64,000 bases of DNA from NCBI RefSeq assembly GCF_905475345.1, contig NC_066596.1:1922001-1986000 (forward strand), read 5' to 3'. This stretch comes from Vespula vulgaris (taxonomy: Eukaryota; Arthropoda; Insecta; Hymenoptera; Vespidae). Below, in pieces: positions 41,099-54,802 of this stretch. The notes beneath the pieces are model-generated. The model ran no database searches, had not been told where the DNA came from, and worked only from the letters and a program-made list of their open reading frames with translations. The stretch's first letter is position 1, and each line of letters begins with the position of its first letter. The position numbers were made by a program, and so were the translations under genes.

Positions 41099-42494
41099 GA
41101 TACTTATGTTCTATAGCTATTATAGTAATGATATAGTAAACTGAAATTGCTAATAATAATTTTTTATGCACTACATGAAGATGAGCAAAATAGTAAAAAT
41201 GTATTAATAATATGATAAATTATATAAATAATGATCTAAATAGAATGTGTTGTATATTTTATTTTAATATATATTACCTTTCCATTAGTAAGTAATGAAC
41301 CTAATCCCCAAAATGTACCTCCACCTGTAGCTGTACCACCAACTCTTTCAAATACTTCATCTGATTGTACCTATAGTTATTATATTATATAAAATATATA
41401 AATTATAAAATAATCTTTGTAAGATTAACATATATATTTAAAACTTACTTTAAAAATACTGACTCCACTTCCAATGTTAACAAGCATATAAGGAAAAATA
41501 TTTGGACCTGTTTTACGAAATTTATATTCAGGATTTCCATGTCTTTCAAATTCAAATGCCTCACATGGTATATGTTTCAGTAAAAAATTACAACCCTTTA
41601 TTAGACAGCGTACTTCATCTTCTTTGTCCACTCTAAATAAATATCTTAACTTTTGTCATAGAACTTCATAATGATATTAAATTTTATTTACATTGTAAAA
41701 GACATGTTCAAGTAAGGTTTAGCATTATTTAAATGCTTACATTAAACCTAGTTTTTCCTGTAAGAGTGGTGTATATTTAAAAGCTCTACCTCCTGTTACT
41801 TTAATACTTTTTCCATGAAATTGCTCAATATTTACTAAATTATCTTTAACAAAATCCAAGCAGTTTGCAAAATGTCTTGTTTCAAATTTAACAAAATGCA
41901 ATCTATTTCCTTCAAATACTTTGTATGCTCGTTCTCCAGTATTTCCCAAACCAATGTTATCATATAATGCCTTGCGATAACTAATTGTCGAATAGTATGC
42001 TATTTTAGTCAATGAAACACCTGAAATATTAAGGTAAATTGTATTAAAATAATATAATGTTTGACTTATTTTCTTAAAACTAAATCATATAAATATAAAT
42101 AAATAATACATAATAATGGAACATATACGTTTTTTTCTAAATTTATGTACAAGTACATTTTGATTATATTTATTACAACACGAATACATATATATTTGTA
42201 AATAATTAATGATAATTTATGTAAATTGAAGATATTTCATGAAAATAAAAGAATTACTATTAATACTTTTAGAAATTACGGCATTGTTTGGTTGTTCAAA
42301 TCTAACCTGACATGCTACATTTTCAAAAATTTCCAATACAGGAATAAAGTAACTAGAAATTAGAAGACATTAACGAATATATAACACTTACCTACGTCGA
42401 TCGCAAATTTTTGTGCGTTTTTTAAATTTGCAAATACTTCAACTGCAGGTGGTAACTTTATAGAATGAGATTGATCGCCGGTGGTCTCTGCCAT
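38421..42494 (-). CDS. PANK4: PANK4-type protein: pantothenate kinase domain fused to DUF89 phosphatase
   Basis: Acts in coenzyme A metabolism. The C-terminal metal-dependent phosphatase removes phosphate from 4'-phosphopantetheine-type metabolites; the N-terminal domain is a type II pantothenate kinase fold. Exons (minus): 42392-42494, 41741-42020, 41449-41632, 41278-41370, 40841-41000, 40581-40771, 40157-40431, 39940-40092, 39759-39846, 39412-39616, 39165-39322, 38833-39002, 38421-38748; 796 codons with stop (795 aa; human PANK4 is 773). Kinase signatures: FAIDVGVSLTK, VNIGSGVSIFKV, GGTATGGGTFWGLG. The residue matching the catalytic Glu138 of PANK3 is Glu134 (KEDEVRCLIKG), and that matching Arg207 is Arg198 (FERVGG). 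Both are changed in human PANK4 but kept here. Phosphatase signatures: FVDNSGVDIVLG (Asp607, Asn608), ALNDVTYPE and VIVGMGRTLHTN. The start ATG gives MAETTGDQ. All exon phases agree. Confidence 0.95.
39096..39152. repeat. (TA)n microsatellite in PANK4 intron
   Basis: About 55 bp of TA with one CA interruption, next to the donor of exon 39165-39322. Confidence 0.9.
41031..41098. repeat. TA/CATA compound microsatellite in PANK4 intron
   Basis: TA runs alternate with two blocks of CATA units, between exons 40841-41000 and 41278-41370. Confidence 0.9.
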
Positions 42495-43623
42495 TTTTAG
42501 ATTTTACAAAAACTTTCTCTTTTGTTTTTGTCACTCTACAAGGCTCACTGTTATAACGGTTTTGACAGATAATACTACATCTACATCGCAAATAATTATA
42601 CTATGTTAAGATATTTCATTTTATCATAAATTAAACATTTGTTTTCATTATCGTTTCCGATGCAAATAATTATTCGTTAACACACGCACTATAATATGGG
42701 ATTTATAAATGGCAAATATTGTCGTTCATTTAAAATTGGTTATGACTAATTTTTTATGGTTAAAAATTTTATTAATAATATTCGTAAAAACTAAGTAAGA
42801 ATATTATTAAATTTTTTCACATTATAAGTTTTGTTCATTAATTTATCCTGATCATATTTATATATAAAAATTGAAGACATTCAATTTGTGTAGGTTATAT
42901 TTATTTATATAAAATCGTGTATTTAACGTATTAATACGTTTATAAATTTGTAGAGTAATATATTGCAAAGCGTATGTGCAGATTAACATAGTACAACGTT
43001 TCTATAAATTTAAAATATTTAGTTATTTAAAAATAGTTCATATCAATCATTCAAACCATGATAATATAACTGTTTGTAGATCTCATATTTTTTGTAACTT
43101 ATCTATACCTTACAATCTTATCTACTGATAAATAGACATTTATATGTACACATATGTTATTAACCTATATATAATAGTTCAGATAAGTATATCTATGAAC
43201 AAATAAATAAAATTATAAAATTACCATCTACATTGAACACCTATAATATATATAAACATAATAACATCTATTGTCTTTATGTATCTTATTTTATATTATA
43301 TCTATACATTTTTTGCAAAATACATATTTACACATTTATAACAATTTATATTGATTTATTTAAAATATTTCATTATTAACAATCCTAGCTATGTAGGTTT
43401 ATCTAATTAAAAATAAAACAATTTATTTCAGAATAAAAACAATAAAATATCGTATTTAATTTTTTTTACGATATTAATTTTTCCTAATATTTTCTCATAG
43501 CTTGATATTCAATTTTGTTACAATTATAGCATGAGAAAACAAATAATATTAAATATACAATGTTCCTGATGAAAACCCTGTCAAAAAATGCTTTGTTATC
43601 AATGCATGTATGATAAAATTTCT
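42495..43623. other. Spacer between ALG9 3' end and PANK4 start
   Basis: About 1.1 kb of AT-rich DNA that should carry the PANK4 promoter and ALG9 3' UTR. No gene seen. Confidence 0.6.
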
Positions 43624-46572
43624 TCAAGAAGGCCTGGTATTTGCTTGTCTCAATAATGAAGAAGTTGAAATAAGTTTACTACTCTGTAATAAATTATATG
43701 AACCATATGTGCAATATTTATATGATACAAATGGTATATAAAATGCTCTAAAGAAAGAATGTGATCTGTAAGGAGAGATAAGAATAGATAAAATATGTTA
43801 ATTAATATAAAACAGTTATATAATAAATCTTATGCACAAATGTACTTACTTGGATGCATCTAGAAATTTAGAAGATTTTAATACAATGAATTGATCAGAC
43901 ATTTTAGAGTAATTTGGTTCTAAATCTGTATCTATACCAATATCAAGATCTAATAAGAAATGGCACTTCTCCACTGGTATCTAAAGGTAATATATGTTTA
44001 AATATTTCTATATATATTTTAAAACAAATAAAAATACAATGATCAATTTAAAAAAAATAAACAAGAAACTTACATAGCGAGATGGTTCTTCTTTATTTAA
44101 ATCATTGAAATGAGGTTGAATTATACTTGTTGCATTTTCATGATTTGAATAAGGCTGAGGTAATTCTCCTTTAAATTCTGATTTTAGATACTGAAGTTTC
44201 CAACTAGAAAAAGATATTTTATTATAAAAAATTAAATACTTATGCTACTGTTATTACTTACTTATTTGATGGGAGAAAGAAACTACCAGGAAAACGATGC
44301 CATTCTTTACCAACGCAAAAATTAATATTGCCATCACTTGATATTCCTCCTTCTGAGCCAAGTTTATTTGTTTCAATCATAATTTCCATTGGAGCATAAT
44401 ATCCTATAATAAAATATAATATAATATTTTTAATTGTATTTTATGTACTATTTTATCTACTTTAATATTTCAATTTCCTTTTGATATCACCTTTATACAA
44501 AGCAAAAGTTCTAGATAAACCAAAAAAACCACAGACAATGATGGCTACAGTCATGATATGAGCAGTGTATTGAGAATAGTGACATCCAATATATAATGGA
44601 CAAAATTTTGTTCTGATAAAAAAATATAACTTTTGCAAAACATCAACTGATATTGCACCAGTCAAACAAATCATTGGATATACAGGAAATAAAAATCTTT
44701 CTTCCTGTAAATATGATATCATAAATTTCATTATTATTGTCATATTGTAATTAAAACAATCTAAATTTATTTGTATAAATGGTTATACCTTGTGAGATTG
44801 TAGAAAAAATACTATGAACCAAAGATATAATGGAGCCAATGAATACCAGTAAGGTAAGCATAATCGCTCTCTTGGTTTAGCTGGTATCACAAGCCAAACT
44901 AAAAACTATTAGTATTATTAATATGCTATATATGAAATTAAAAGTTTATCTATTATATATTTTTTTGAACCTTACTAATCCAAATGGAGCGATTAATGCA
45001 CCAATAAAGATAAAGTTAAAATTTAAAAATCCATTGGCAATGTAATAGCTAAATGGTTCTGTGCCATAAATATCAGGTCCATGAGTAGTGAAAACATTAT
45101 ACATTATGATATTTAATGGTGCAAGGACAAATCTGCCATAGTATATTGAATCAATCCAAATCATTGGTGCTAATATTACAAAAGCAGAAATAATCACCCA
45201 TTTTATAAATTTGCTCCATTCTTGTCTATGGAATAACATTTCTATGGCAATTGGTAATCTAAATATCATAATATTAAATAATTTCATTGCAATTCAAATA
45301 TATATTTGATATATAAAATATTTTATTTATATATTATAAAAAATACTATATTATATAAATTAAAAATACCCAAGTAATGATGTAAATGGCCATCCTAATA
45401 AGGAAGATATAGCAGTGGCAAAAATAGCAAATTCATACTGTCGACCATACCAAGCTGCTATAGCAACTGTACTTAAGTACCTATAATACCATAATGATTT
45501 ACTTAAAAAAAAATATTTTTAATTTGAAGAACGTTATTTTGTACTTACATTGAAAAAGATGATGGTAAAAAAGCAGAGCTGGATATATACATGCCTGAAC
45601 TAAGAATAAGAAATACAAGTGTAAGCCTTGCAATATGAACTCCAAATTCACGACATACATTTCTGAAAATATAAATACATACTGTATTAAAAAAGATAAT
45701 TGTTATGCCTTATATAATAAACTATACGTACTTGTAAAAATATACTTCTGATAAAGCACAACCCACAGATAACAGGCATCGTATGAAATAAAATATTAAA
45801 ACTGGATTTGGTTCTAATAGATAATTATAGAGCTTTGCTGGTACTATATGCATTAATAAATAAGTATATGATCTCAATGCATATTCAGGACTATATTCCC
45901 ATGTTTGTTGACCGATTCCATAAAGCAAGTAATGACTCTAAGACATAATAAAAAAGTTTTACTTTATTATGATGTATTTATAACATTAGATAATAAACAA
46001 TAATTATAGCTAAAATTTATCTTAAATTAAAAAAATCTTATCACTTAAAAAATAATAAAGACATTTATATTTAAATACATACTGGTTCCCAATAATTATA
46101 AGTTTCATCACAGTCTGTTATATGAGACCATATAGCTGAACAAAATCTTGCAGATAAAATTAATTTAAATGCTGTATCTACGCCTGGATATATAAGTCCA
46201 ATGTCTGATTCTTCTAATCTATAAAATAAAAATATATATTTGTTTTACTTTTATATTAATTTTTACAAAGATGTTTTTCTATTTATTAGTAGTTTATTAA
46301 GTAACAATAAAAGTTTAATTTATTAATTATGTACTTGAAACTCGAAAGTACAATAGTGGAAAAGAAAATTTATTATTGTACAAATAACAAATAAGGTTAG
46401 CCGGCTTTAAATTTTCGAAACATGAAGAAACGTTCTTTAATAAATATCTTTACGGATTTAAAATAAATTATTGAAGAGTTATAACTACTCACTTTGAAAA
46501 TCTCCTGCCATTGATCTTTCTTAAATCCTTTTTTGAATAAAATAGTTGACGCTGACGTTGATTAGGCGCCAT
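43624..46572 (-). CDS. Alg9: Dolichyl-P-mannose alpha-1,2-mannosyltransferase ALG9
   Basis: ER-membrane GT22 enzyme that adds alpha-1,2-mannoses to the lipid-linked N-glycan precursor on the lumenal side, with dolichol-phosphate-mannose as donor. Exons (minus): 46493-46572, 46083-46218, 45732-45937, 45549-45662, 45370-45480, 44976-45258, 44789-44905, 44491-44704, 44262-44403, 44074-44203, 43850-43980, 43624-43765; 602 codons with stop (601 aa; human ALG9 is 611). The first lumenal loop has DCDETYNYWEP (acidic pair at residues 64-65, the proposed catalytic site in this superfamily). Several hydrophobic segments follow. The family motif HKEERFLFPVYP is at about 348-359. The hydrophilic C-terminal domain contains NFCVGKEWHRFPGSFFLP, typical of ALG9 rather than PIG-B or ALG12. 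It lies tandem to PANK4. Confidence 0.94.
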
Positions 46573-48654
46573 TGTTATATACACTATATAGTCATTTATC
46601 AATTATTTATGATTCTATATATCAGTATACGTTTGTATGATCTTACACACCCATATGAAAATGAAAGTACCAATTTAATCCGCATAATAAGTTATGTCGC
46701 TACTATTCGTACTTTCTAGTGATCAAATTTTTTGATCAGTTAGGTACATATTTTACAATGAAATATAAATAACGGATTAAATAATAATTAGTCTAACATT
46801 TTTTTTATTACCATTCTATGATTTCCGAAATAATAATATTTTTTTATTTAAAATAAACAAAAATTTTGCTGGTGAAAACATTCTCATCTGTTTCTCATTT
46901 TCGATATAACAATATTCCATTTAAATACTTCGATACATAGAATCTTATATATTTGGTGTTAAATAATGATACATCGATATTACAGTCATAATAAGATTCT
47001 CCTAACATCTACATTACAATAATAGAACACCTTTTTTGGAGCATCATTGAATAAATTTGTACGTATTTAAAGAATATTCAATACACAACTGATCTTCTAA
47101 TTATATATATATATATATATACGCATATATATACATACACACACATATATATATAAAATTCATATAATAGATTACAATACAATTAATCGTAGTCGTGAAT
47201 AAATAAGATCGTGACATAACTAGAAAATTCTCGATGTTTATATAATACAGATATAAATACCTTTTTAATGTTCCATATAAAATTTATCTCCTATGTATTA
47301 AGCACAAAATTATCTGCCATCACGTAATATCGTATAATTCATTTTAAAGGATTATACTTCTTCAAGTTTTACAATGTGACAATGTAAATTAAATACCTTT
47401 AGCTGCTTAAAAAAATACTAAATGCAAACAGATCGTAATAATTGATTGCAATAGAAACATTGTCAATAGATATAAAATATATTAGTTAGAGAATAATGTA
47501 AAAAGTGGAAATATAAAATCTTTATAATTAATACGTTAATGCGTATAATTATTAATAATTATAATACTAAAATTAATCAATTTAATTAAAGCTATAGAAC
47601 ATTTCTATTAATTATTAGATTAAATAAATAACTTTACTTTTATAAAAGAAGAAAATTAAGAAAAATGATAAAAGATTTTAGAGACTTATAAATGCATTTG
47701 GAATGATAAAGTATAAATGTCTATTATAGACATAAGGTAAATTAAACATTCTGAAATTAAGCTTATAATAGAATACGTAAATGGATAATTAGAAAACGCT
47801 AAATGCGTTTATAGGAAGTTCCGTTAAAAGCGAAAAGTAATAGTTCTTGATAAATGTTCATACAGACCATTAAGTATATCATTAACAATAAAATTTAATA
47901 TTTATGAAAGTTTTAAATTTTTTCTATAATATTTATATTAACCAAAGCTTATATTTTAAGTTTTATAGGATATATATTATTAACCAATGTATAAATCTGT
48001 TATTAATATGTAGATAAAGATAAAACCTAGATAATGAGAAAATATATTATCTATTTGATATAGTTTAATGAATAAAATTTCTGATCATATCTCTTCGCTT
48101 TTAACGTTGCGTTACGATCATTTGTACACTACACATAATATATAAAAATTTCTCTAAATTATCTATAACAGAAAGCAATATTATAAAACATAACATACAT
48201 GAAAACGAGAATACAATTAAAGATTAATAGACACTCTGAGAATGTATGTAAATAGAAGCACTATTTGCATATAATGATATGATATGGATAGTTCTATATA
48301 TAGAAGCAGTCTTAAGATTTTAGAACATCATTGGTCACATAACATAATTTATCATATTTATAGTTTTAAAATACGTGCGAATTCTGCAAATATATAATAC
48401 ACATGGGTCTTTGATTTATATAAATCGATTTAAAAAAAGAAAAAAGAATAAACAAAATTAAAACAAAAAATGAAACACTATCTTCATTTCTGGAGGGAAT
48501 ATAGTTTTAAAATTTGTAATTAATTCGCTGTCATGTCGAAAATTCCATCCATAGACAATTACACAACTAACTTTGTACTTAGATCTAATATGCACTAAAA
48601 ATAGTTTCCGTAATATTAGTATAATTTTCAGTGCTTTATAAGTTTCGCAAATAT
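46573..48654. other. Spacer between RhoGAP 3' end and ALG9 start
   Basis: About 2.1 kb of AT-rich DNA with a TA/CA simple repeat near 47105-47155. It should include the ALG9 promoter and RhoGAP 3' UTR. No coding or RNA gene recognised. Confidence 0.55.
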
Positions 48655-51600
48655 TTATATTCTTGGCTTGTACGTTAACGTAACATGGAAACTTTGTACA
48701 TCCATTTCAGTGCAATCTTGTGGACCAATGGGAACATCGCTAGTATGTACGTCTATACGTTCCTCATTTCCAATTTCTTTGATTACATCTCGGCTACTTT
48801 TCAACATTTTTTCCACTGGTTGATCTACTGCGACTCTGACAGTTTTAGTTTTAATAGTTTCCATTGATCGTGACTTACATGCATCAATAGAACGTCCTTT
48901 TGCCCCGTTTTCTTTATTTCTACGAGTTGAGCTACGATGCATGCGTGTTTTATCTCTTGAAGATGTTCTTCGTAAACTTGGACGTTTGATTGATTCAGCA
49001 CTAGCACTTAAACCTCCTGCTAAAGTTCGTATGTATTATAAATTTATTAGTATTCTACAAAATATGAGAAACAATAAAATAATGTATCATCATCACTCCA
49101 TAAAGCATACCAATATTCCCAGATGATGACCGATTTGAACCACGAAGCACATGCATTGCTGTAGGATCACTATCAGTAGCAGCTAATATTTCTCCCACAG
49201 GTGTTAAAAACCATTCTGATCTTGTACGCATACGTGCTGTTTGTCTTTCATGTACCTGATAATAAGAATTATATAAAAAAGTTTCAAAGAATTTTGATAC
49301 ATATAAAAAGACATAAATAAATAATGCATTGTATTTAACCTGTGGTAGATAACTAAGACTTTTAGTACTTTCTGCATAACGATTGATTGCTCGAAGTTCG
49401 TCTAATGTCATTCCTGCGTGTCGAGAATGATGACTACCATTACTTGAAGATCGACTGGATGCCTTTACAAAAAGGATAAATCTTTCAAATCTATTCTAAA
49501 TATTATTTTTAATTATTTCCAATAAATTATGCTTGATTCAAAATCAAAGGTTATACCTGAAATAGACCATTCTCTTCCAAGCTTACTGATAAACGTGTAT
49601 AACTTTCTAATAATGTATTTTCAGGAATTATCCCTAATGAAGATGTAAGATCAAGAGTTTGTGGTACATGAATTAAAGCTGGTGTTGACTGTGATTCTTC
49701 CTGATGTGACATAGCTAAACAAATTATATAATTAGGACGTTTTTATAATATAAAAACGTTTCTAAAAAATAAATTCAATTTTCATATTTACATTTTTTGC
49801 TTTACAGAAAAATTCTGTAAATTAATTGTTTTGCTTAAATATACTTAAAGACAGTTTTTACTTACATTCTAGATTAAATTTTAGTCCCCACCTTTCACAT
49901 TCATATTGCAGCCAAGTCTTTTCAGCTTCAAGAGAGAGTTGTCCTGAAATATATCCAACTGTAAGAGCCCAGTGTGCACTAGTTATGAAATAATACATAA
50001 GTTAAAGAAAAGTACTTTTAAGTAATCAACTTACTATATCAATTGAATGCATATATGTTTGTCTACACATGTTCCACTTAGTGATAATTTTAAAACTTAC
50101 TAGATACTAAAGTATCCGGGGGATATCGAAAACTGAAAATCCAATCCTCTTCTACTTTCAATATTCTTCCAGTAATACGCGCATAAAATTCGTAATTCTC
50201 TCTTCCAAATAAATTAGAAACTCCAAAATTGTCTATCATAAACTTCATTACACAGGTGGCAACCTAAGAATATATAATATAAACTACTAAACAATTTCTT
50301 TTATTGAACTTACAATAAACATCTTTCATGCTTATATATATATACTTTTAATACATTATTATTATTGTAAATGCATGTGCATATTTGCATATAATATAGT
50401 ACAATAAAAAAAAAAAGCACATTTATTTTATAAAATTATATAAAATATCTACAATGAAAAAATAAGATATATAATAGAAATATTATTAATTATATACTTT
50501 ACTTTCAGTTTATACAAAGTTAACACATTAATATTATCTTATATACCAGATACAGAGATTTGCTAGCATTTGCTATTACAATTACTGATTTCATGCTATA
50601 AAAACGTAAACAAACAAATAAAACTTATATATTTTGCAATTTGGTAAGAAAATTATATTTTACATTAACATTTATATATATATTACATGGTATAATTATT
50701 ATCATAAGCAACTTACTGAGACCTCCGCCTGATGGTAAATGTAAGCAAATGCACGATGTGAAAAAATTATGAAATATAGCATAGCTGTGTATAAAACATG
50801 ATGTACAAATATTGTGCATGCTGTTTTAACTATATTATTGCAAATAGTAAATAATTAGCTAAGATTTTTTACTTGATATATTCTATGAAAAATGATAATA
50901 TAAAAAAATATTGTATGTAACTATGTACAAGAAACATTGGATCTGTTTTAATATCTTTGCGTATACTATAGAAAATTAATAATGTGTATTTAAACGAATA
51001 TGTATTATACAATGTGTAGTATAGAATCATAAATTCATGATGATATTTTTATAAGCAGATCATATTAATTTTGTGTTCAATATGAACAAATAATCATTAA
51101 AAAAGGAAAAAATAATTTCTGATAGTATTTTATAATTGATTAAATAGTAATTAACTTAGTAATTAACAATGTTTCATGTAAATATTCCATTAAACATACC
51201 TTAAATCTGAGAACATCCTCCATTTTAGCAGTTTTTCCATCACTCACACAGCTTTGGAAAAATGAAGGTGCTACAGATACACCTAATGCTTCACTAGACA
51301 TTCCTGTGCAAGCTCTTTCACTATTTACTGCTACAACCCTGAATGTTCCAAATAATAATACTAACAAACGTTGTGTATATACTGGTAAAGAAGTAATTAA
51401 TCTGCAAAAATTTAATAAAGTACATTTAATAATTCATTTAATAAATTCATTTTAAAGGAACATTTTAAATAATCCAAAAATTAATAATTACCTATGAATT
51501 TGATCTCTTTGCTGTTCCATGCTATCCAATTGAATAACAGTAAATAATTGTTGTTCTCCTTCCTTTCCAAAAACACCACCAGGTATTTTACGTAGAAATT

Positions 51601-52127
51601 TTTTTAGAACACTTGCTATTGTGTAAACACTAAAGTTGTCCATATTAACTAAACGTCCAGTCTGCAGAAAATGAATAAGCTTTTTCATATTACCCTGATG
51701 GCCTGGTGCTCTAAAAACATCTTTCCTTAATGGAGCTTCTTTATTTAATTTCAATATCAGTACCTAAAAAATATGACTATTTATTATAGCATTAATTTAG
51801 ATTTTTTATATTATTTTTTTCAAAACAAAGCAATCAATAATACATTTGTTCTATACAATTAAAAGCATATACATACCAATAATGGACCAGGTATATCATT
51901 TTTACATACTTCATCTAAAGGTACTCCAAACTTAACTCTATAATCATTAATAAAATATATTTATATAATACACGTATAAATTAAAATTTTTAACACATAA
52001 CTAATACTATCACTAACTTTTCTAAACGTCTCGGATATGGTGGTACAGAAGATGTATGTCCACAACTTGTTACCACATTACCGAGTGTAGCTGCTCGACG
52101 ATGCATTCTTTCTGTCCAGCTGCTCAT
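48655..52127 (-). CDS. RhoGAP-domain protein (ARHGAP20/TAGAP-like)
   Basis: Predicted GTPase-activating protein for Rho-family GTPases. Exons (minus): 52019-52127, 51877-51935, 51492-51763, 51200-51401, 50101-50263, 49866-49943, 49557-49714, 49340-49462, 49111-49255, 48655-49019; 558 codons with stop (557 aa). The GAP domain spans about residues 38-225. It starts KFGVPLDEVCKNDIPGPLL and has DVFRAPG, where Arg74 is the likely arginine finger. IASVLKKFLRKIPGGVF, LLFGTFRVVAVNSERACTGM and LGVSVAPSFFQ follow. After it come a short conserved block (YEFYARITGRILKVEEDW) and a Ser/Arg-rich tail, probably disordered. No PH or RA domain is seen upstream. At exon 2 two AGs lie two bases apart and only the distal one (start 51935) keeps the frame. 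Similarity to ARHGAP20/TAGAP is from memory; the exact orthologue is uncertain. Confidence 0.85.
50264..51199. other. 0.9-kb RhoGAP intron
   Basis: AT-rich intron between exons 51200-51401 and 50101-50263. The open frame at 50625-50819 is low-complexity. Nothing supported. Confidence 0.6.
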
Positions 52128-52923
52128 TGTATAATACATAAGGATGGCAATATGATATAAGCGATACAATTAAAGAAGTGTACACCCGTATCTTATAAAA
52201 TCCAATAAATACAGAATTCTGTATTTATGTCATAACTTAGGTCATGTCGCTGACGATAAAAGACTCCATTTCGTCCACCATTCAAGTTATTTATTGATAC
52301 CTGCGATATCTTGTATCATGACAAGTTCGTAGATATGATCATTCAAGCAGAAACATTTAATACATGCAAGCATAACCTAACCGCATCAGCTCACACATTG
52401 CGCGAATGCGGCTAGTAGCTTGCTCTAATGTTTTTATTTTAATCAGATACACGCTTTCAATGAGCGCTAACATTTCAATAATTATATCACACACTGCATA
52501 AACAATTTTGTAGGAAAAAATCTAGATACATTTCAGAACAGATCAACCACACCTTCCCTCGTTTCATATCAAAAAATCAATATGGCCACGATAGCTTTAT
52601 AAACATTTGTCAAAAGTGAATTTAGCCATCAGCGAAATTGGATATTTTAGAGAGTAATCTACGCGGAGAAATTCTTTCGTTCGATTCTTCTTTAACATAC
52701 TAGATAAAACTAAAGTCTGACTTAATTGTTTTACAACATATTTTAATAAGAAACCAATAGTAACAATATAAACTTTATTGTCGCAGATTGAAAATCCTGC
52801 ATAAGATTTAAATGAACACATAATAACACATTTTATCTATTGCTATAGTTTAGAGGTTATAAACTTTAAACTTATTTTAAGATTAGTGTGTTCTCAAAAT
52901 TACGAGATAATTGAAATAATAAA
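52128..52923. promoter_or_regulatory. Divergent promoter region of RhoGAP and mRpL23
   Basis: About 0.8 kb between the two head-to-head start codons, so both promoters must fall here. It is somewhat richer in CG near 52240-52450 than neighbouring spacers. No specific element is assigned. Confidence 0.45.
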
Positions 52924-53528
52924 ATGTCTACACGATGGTAAGTATAAACAAAAATTTTATATGTTGAATTGTATTATTAATCTAAATATTATTTCCAATA
53001 AATTATTGTAGGTATCCTATGTATCAAAGAGGAAATCCACAACTTAGAATTTTTTTGCCAAACTTCTGGTTAAAATTAGTTCAACCAGAATATAAGCAAC
53101 CCAAAAATATAGTACAATTTCAATGTTCTATGGAAATGTCAAGATATGATGTAGCAAATTATTTAAAAAAAATTTATAATGTAAAACCTATTGAAGTAAG
53201 AACAAGAATAGCACTTGGAAAAATTAAACAACTTCATGGTAATCAGTATGTTATTAAAGATGATGATGTCAAGATAGCTTATGTTGTTCTGGTAAGCAAA
53301 TTAAAAAACTTAAAAACATTGATATTATTAAAAATAAAATCAATTAGAATAATGTATTTAGATAAGAACTTTCTCTTGTAGGATAAAAATCAATCGTTTA
53401 CATTTCCTGATCTTTTTCCAAAAGACGAAAGCAAAAAGGAACCAACTTTGGATGACACTAAAAAAGAATTTCAATCATATTTAGCTGATTGCAAAGAGCC
53501 AAATACTCCTGGATGGTTCAGAATTTAG
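52924..53528 (+). CDS. mRpL23: Mitochondrial large ribosomal subunit protein uL23m
   Basis: Structural protein at the exit-tunnel side of the mitochondrial large ribosomal subunit. Exons: 52924-52937, 53012-53291, 53382-53528; 147 codons with stop (146 aa, close to the usual 150 or so). The family pattern is clear: MSTRWYPMYQRGNPQLRIFLP at the start, then FQCSMEMSRYDVANYLKKIY and the C-terminal FPDLFPKDE and PGWFRI. The first exon is tiny (14 nt) and splits the Trp codon. It is head-to-head with the RhoGAP gene and upstream of TTLL1. Confidence 0.95.
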
Positions 53529-54802
53529 GTTTTATATTTTGATTATATTTTATACATTAGTGTGTAATCTAGAAACAAATACAATGAAATCAGTTTAGTC
53601 CTTAGTAACACATAAAAGAATTGTCTATTGATAATTATTTTTTCATTTTGCTTAAAGTAAGCAATTCAATGAAAAAAATAGATTTCTAATGTGAAGTAAT
53701 ATTGTACAGATGCATTCATTGTAATTGTCATGAAATCATGTGCTTGATAACATTGAATGAATGAAATAAAATACAGCATTTTACCTTTAATTAAATATCC
53801 AGATATTTTACAGAGCACAAAATATATCTATTATAGTGCCTGTCACAAATATATCTCTTGAAAAATTCATTTTCTATATACCTCTACCTTTTTGATTTAC
53901 ATATTTATACATTTTTTATAAAACTAGGTATATAAATATTCATTTCTATTTATACTTCTAATATGATAACATTAACCTTATAAAATAATTTAAAAAACTG
54001 TAGGTATAAATACTATATTGATACTATCCTTATATTGATATTTTAATATTGTGCATTTTTATTTAATAAAACATAATCATGTTTTTGCATTGATAAATCA
54101 TTCTAAAAAAAAATGATTGACTAGCCTATTAACAAAGATATATTCAGAATCGTTAAATGTGAATACCCGATAGTTCTTTGTTTACATCAAGGAAGAGTTT
54201 CTTTAATGAACAAATATCAAGTAAATTGCTTCAAACAACAATTTTATTATCATATTAAACCATTTTTGACAAAATTTTTACTTCTTAAAAATGTGCTAAC
54301 AATGTAAACTATTCGACATTAAGTAAAAATTGTTCATTATTTTGTTAAACTTTTTTGTACTTAAATAAAGTTTTTTTTTATAAATCCTTTTAAATCAAAT
54401 ACTAATTCATATTTGGAATTTTATAAATATTGAAGACATGGCGAAAAGGTGATTTATATATGTAGATAGTTTTAAAAAATTAAAATATTAAGAAGAAACA
54501 GTAAAAAGATATAAAAATAAAATAAAAATGTAATAACAAAAAATAAATCATATTTTAACCATTTGCTGAGATAATCACATTTTTAAAGTTTTAAAAATGT
54601 TTAAAAAAAAAGGACAGCAAAATAGATTTTCTGATAAATTATTAAAAAAAAATGTCAATGTTGAAATATTCTTTAGAATGTTGTTTAATAATACTAAAAA
54701 TATTGTAACGTCTTTTTAAATAATAATACGAATTATGAATTATATTTATTAATTATATTTATGCATTTAATTGCAAATTATTGATCAAACTTGATCGAAA
54801 AA
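53529..54802. other. Spacer between mRpL23 and TTLL1
   Basis: About 1.3 kb, very AT-rich. An AATAAA at 53765-53770 is a good candidate for the mRpL23 polyadenylation signal, about 240 bp after its stop. The rest should hold the TTLL1 promoter. No other gene seen. Confidence 0.55.

Noticed and set aside
51935..51937. Possible frameshift at the second RhoGAP exon
   Set aside because: Two acceptor AGs lie two bases apart. Using the distal one restores the frame into KFGVPLDEV, so no lesion is needed.
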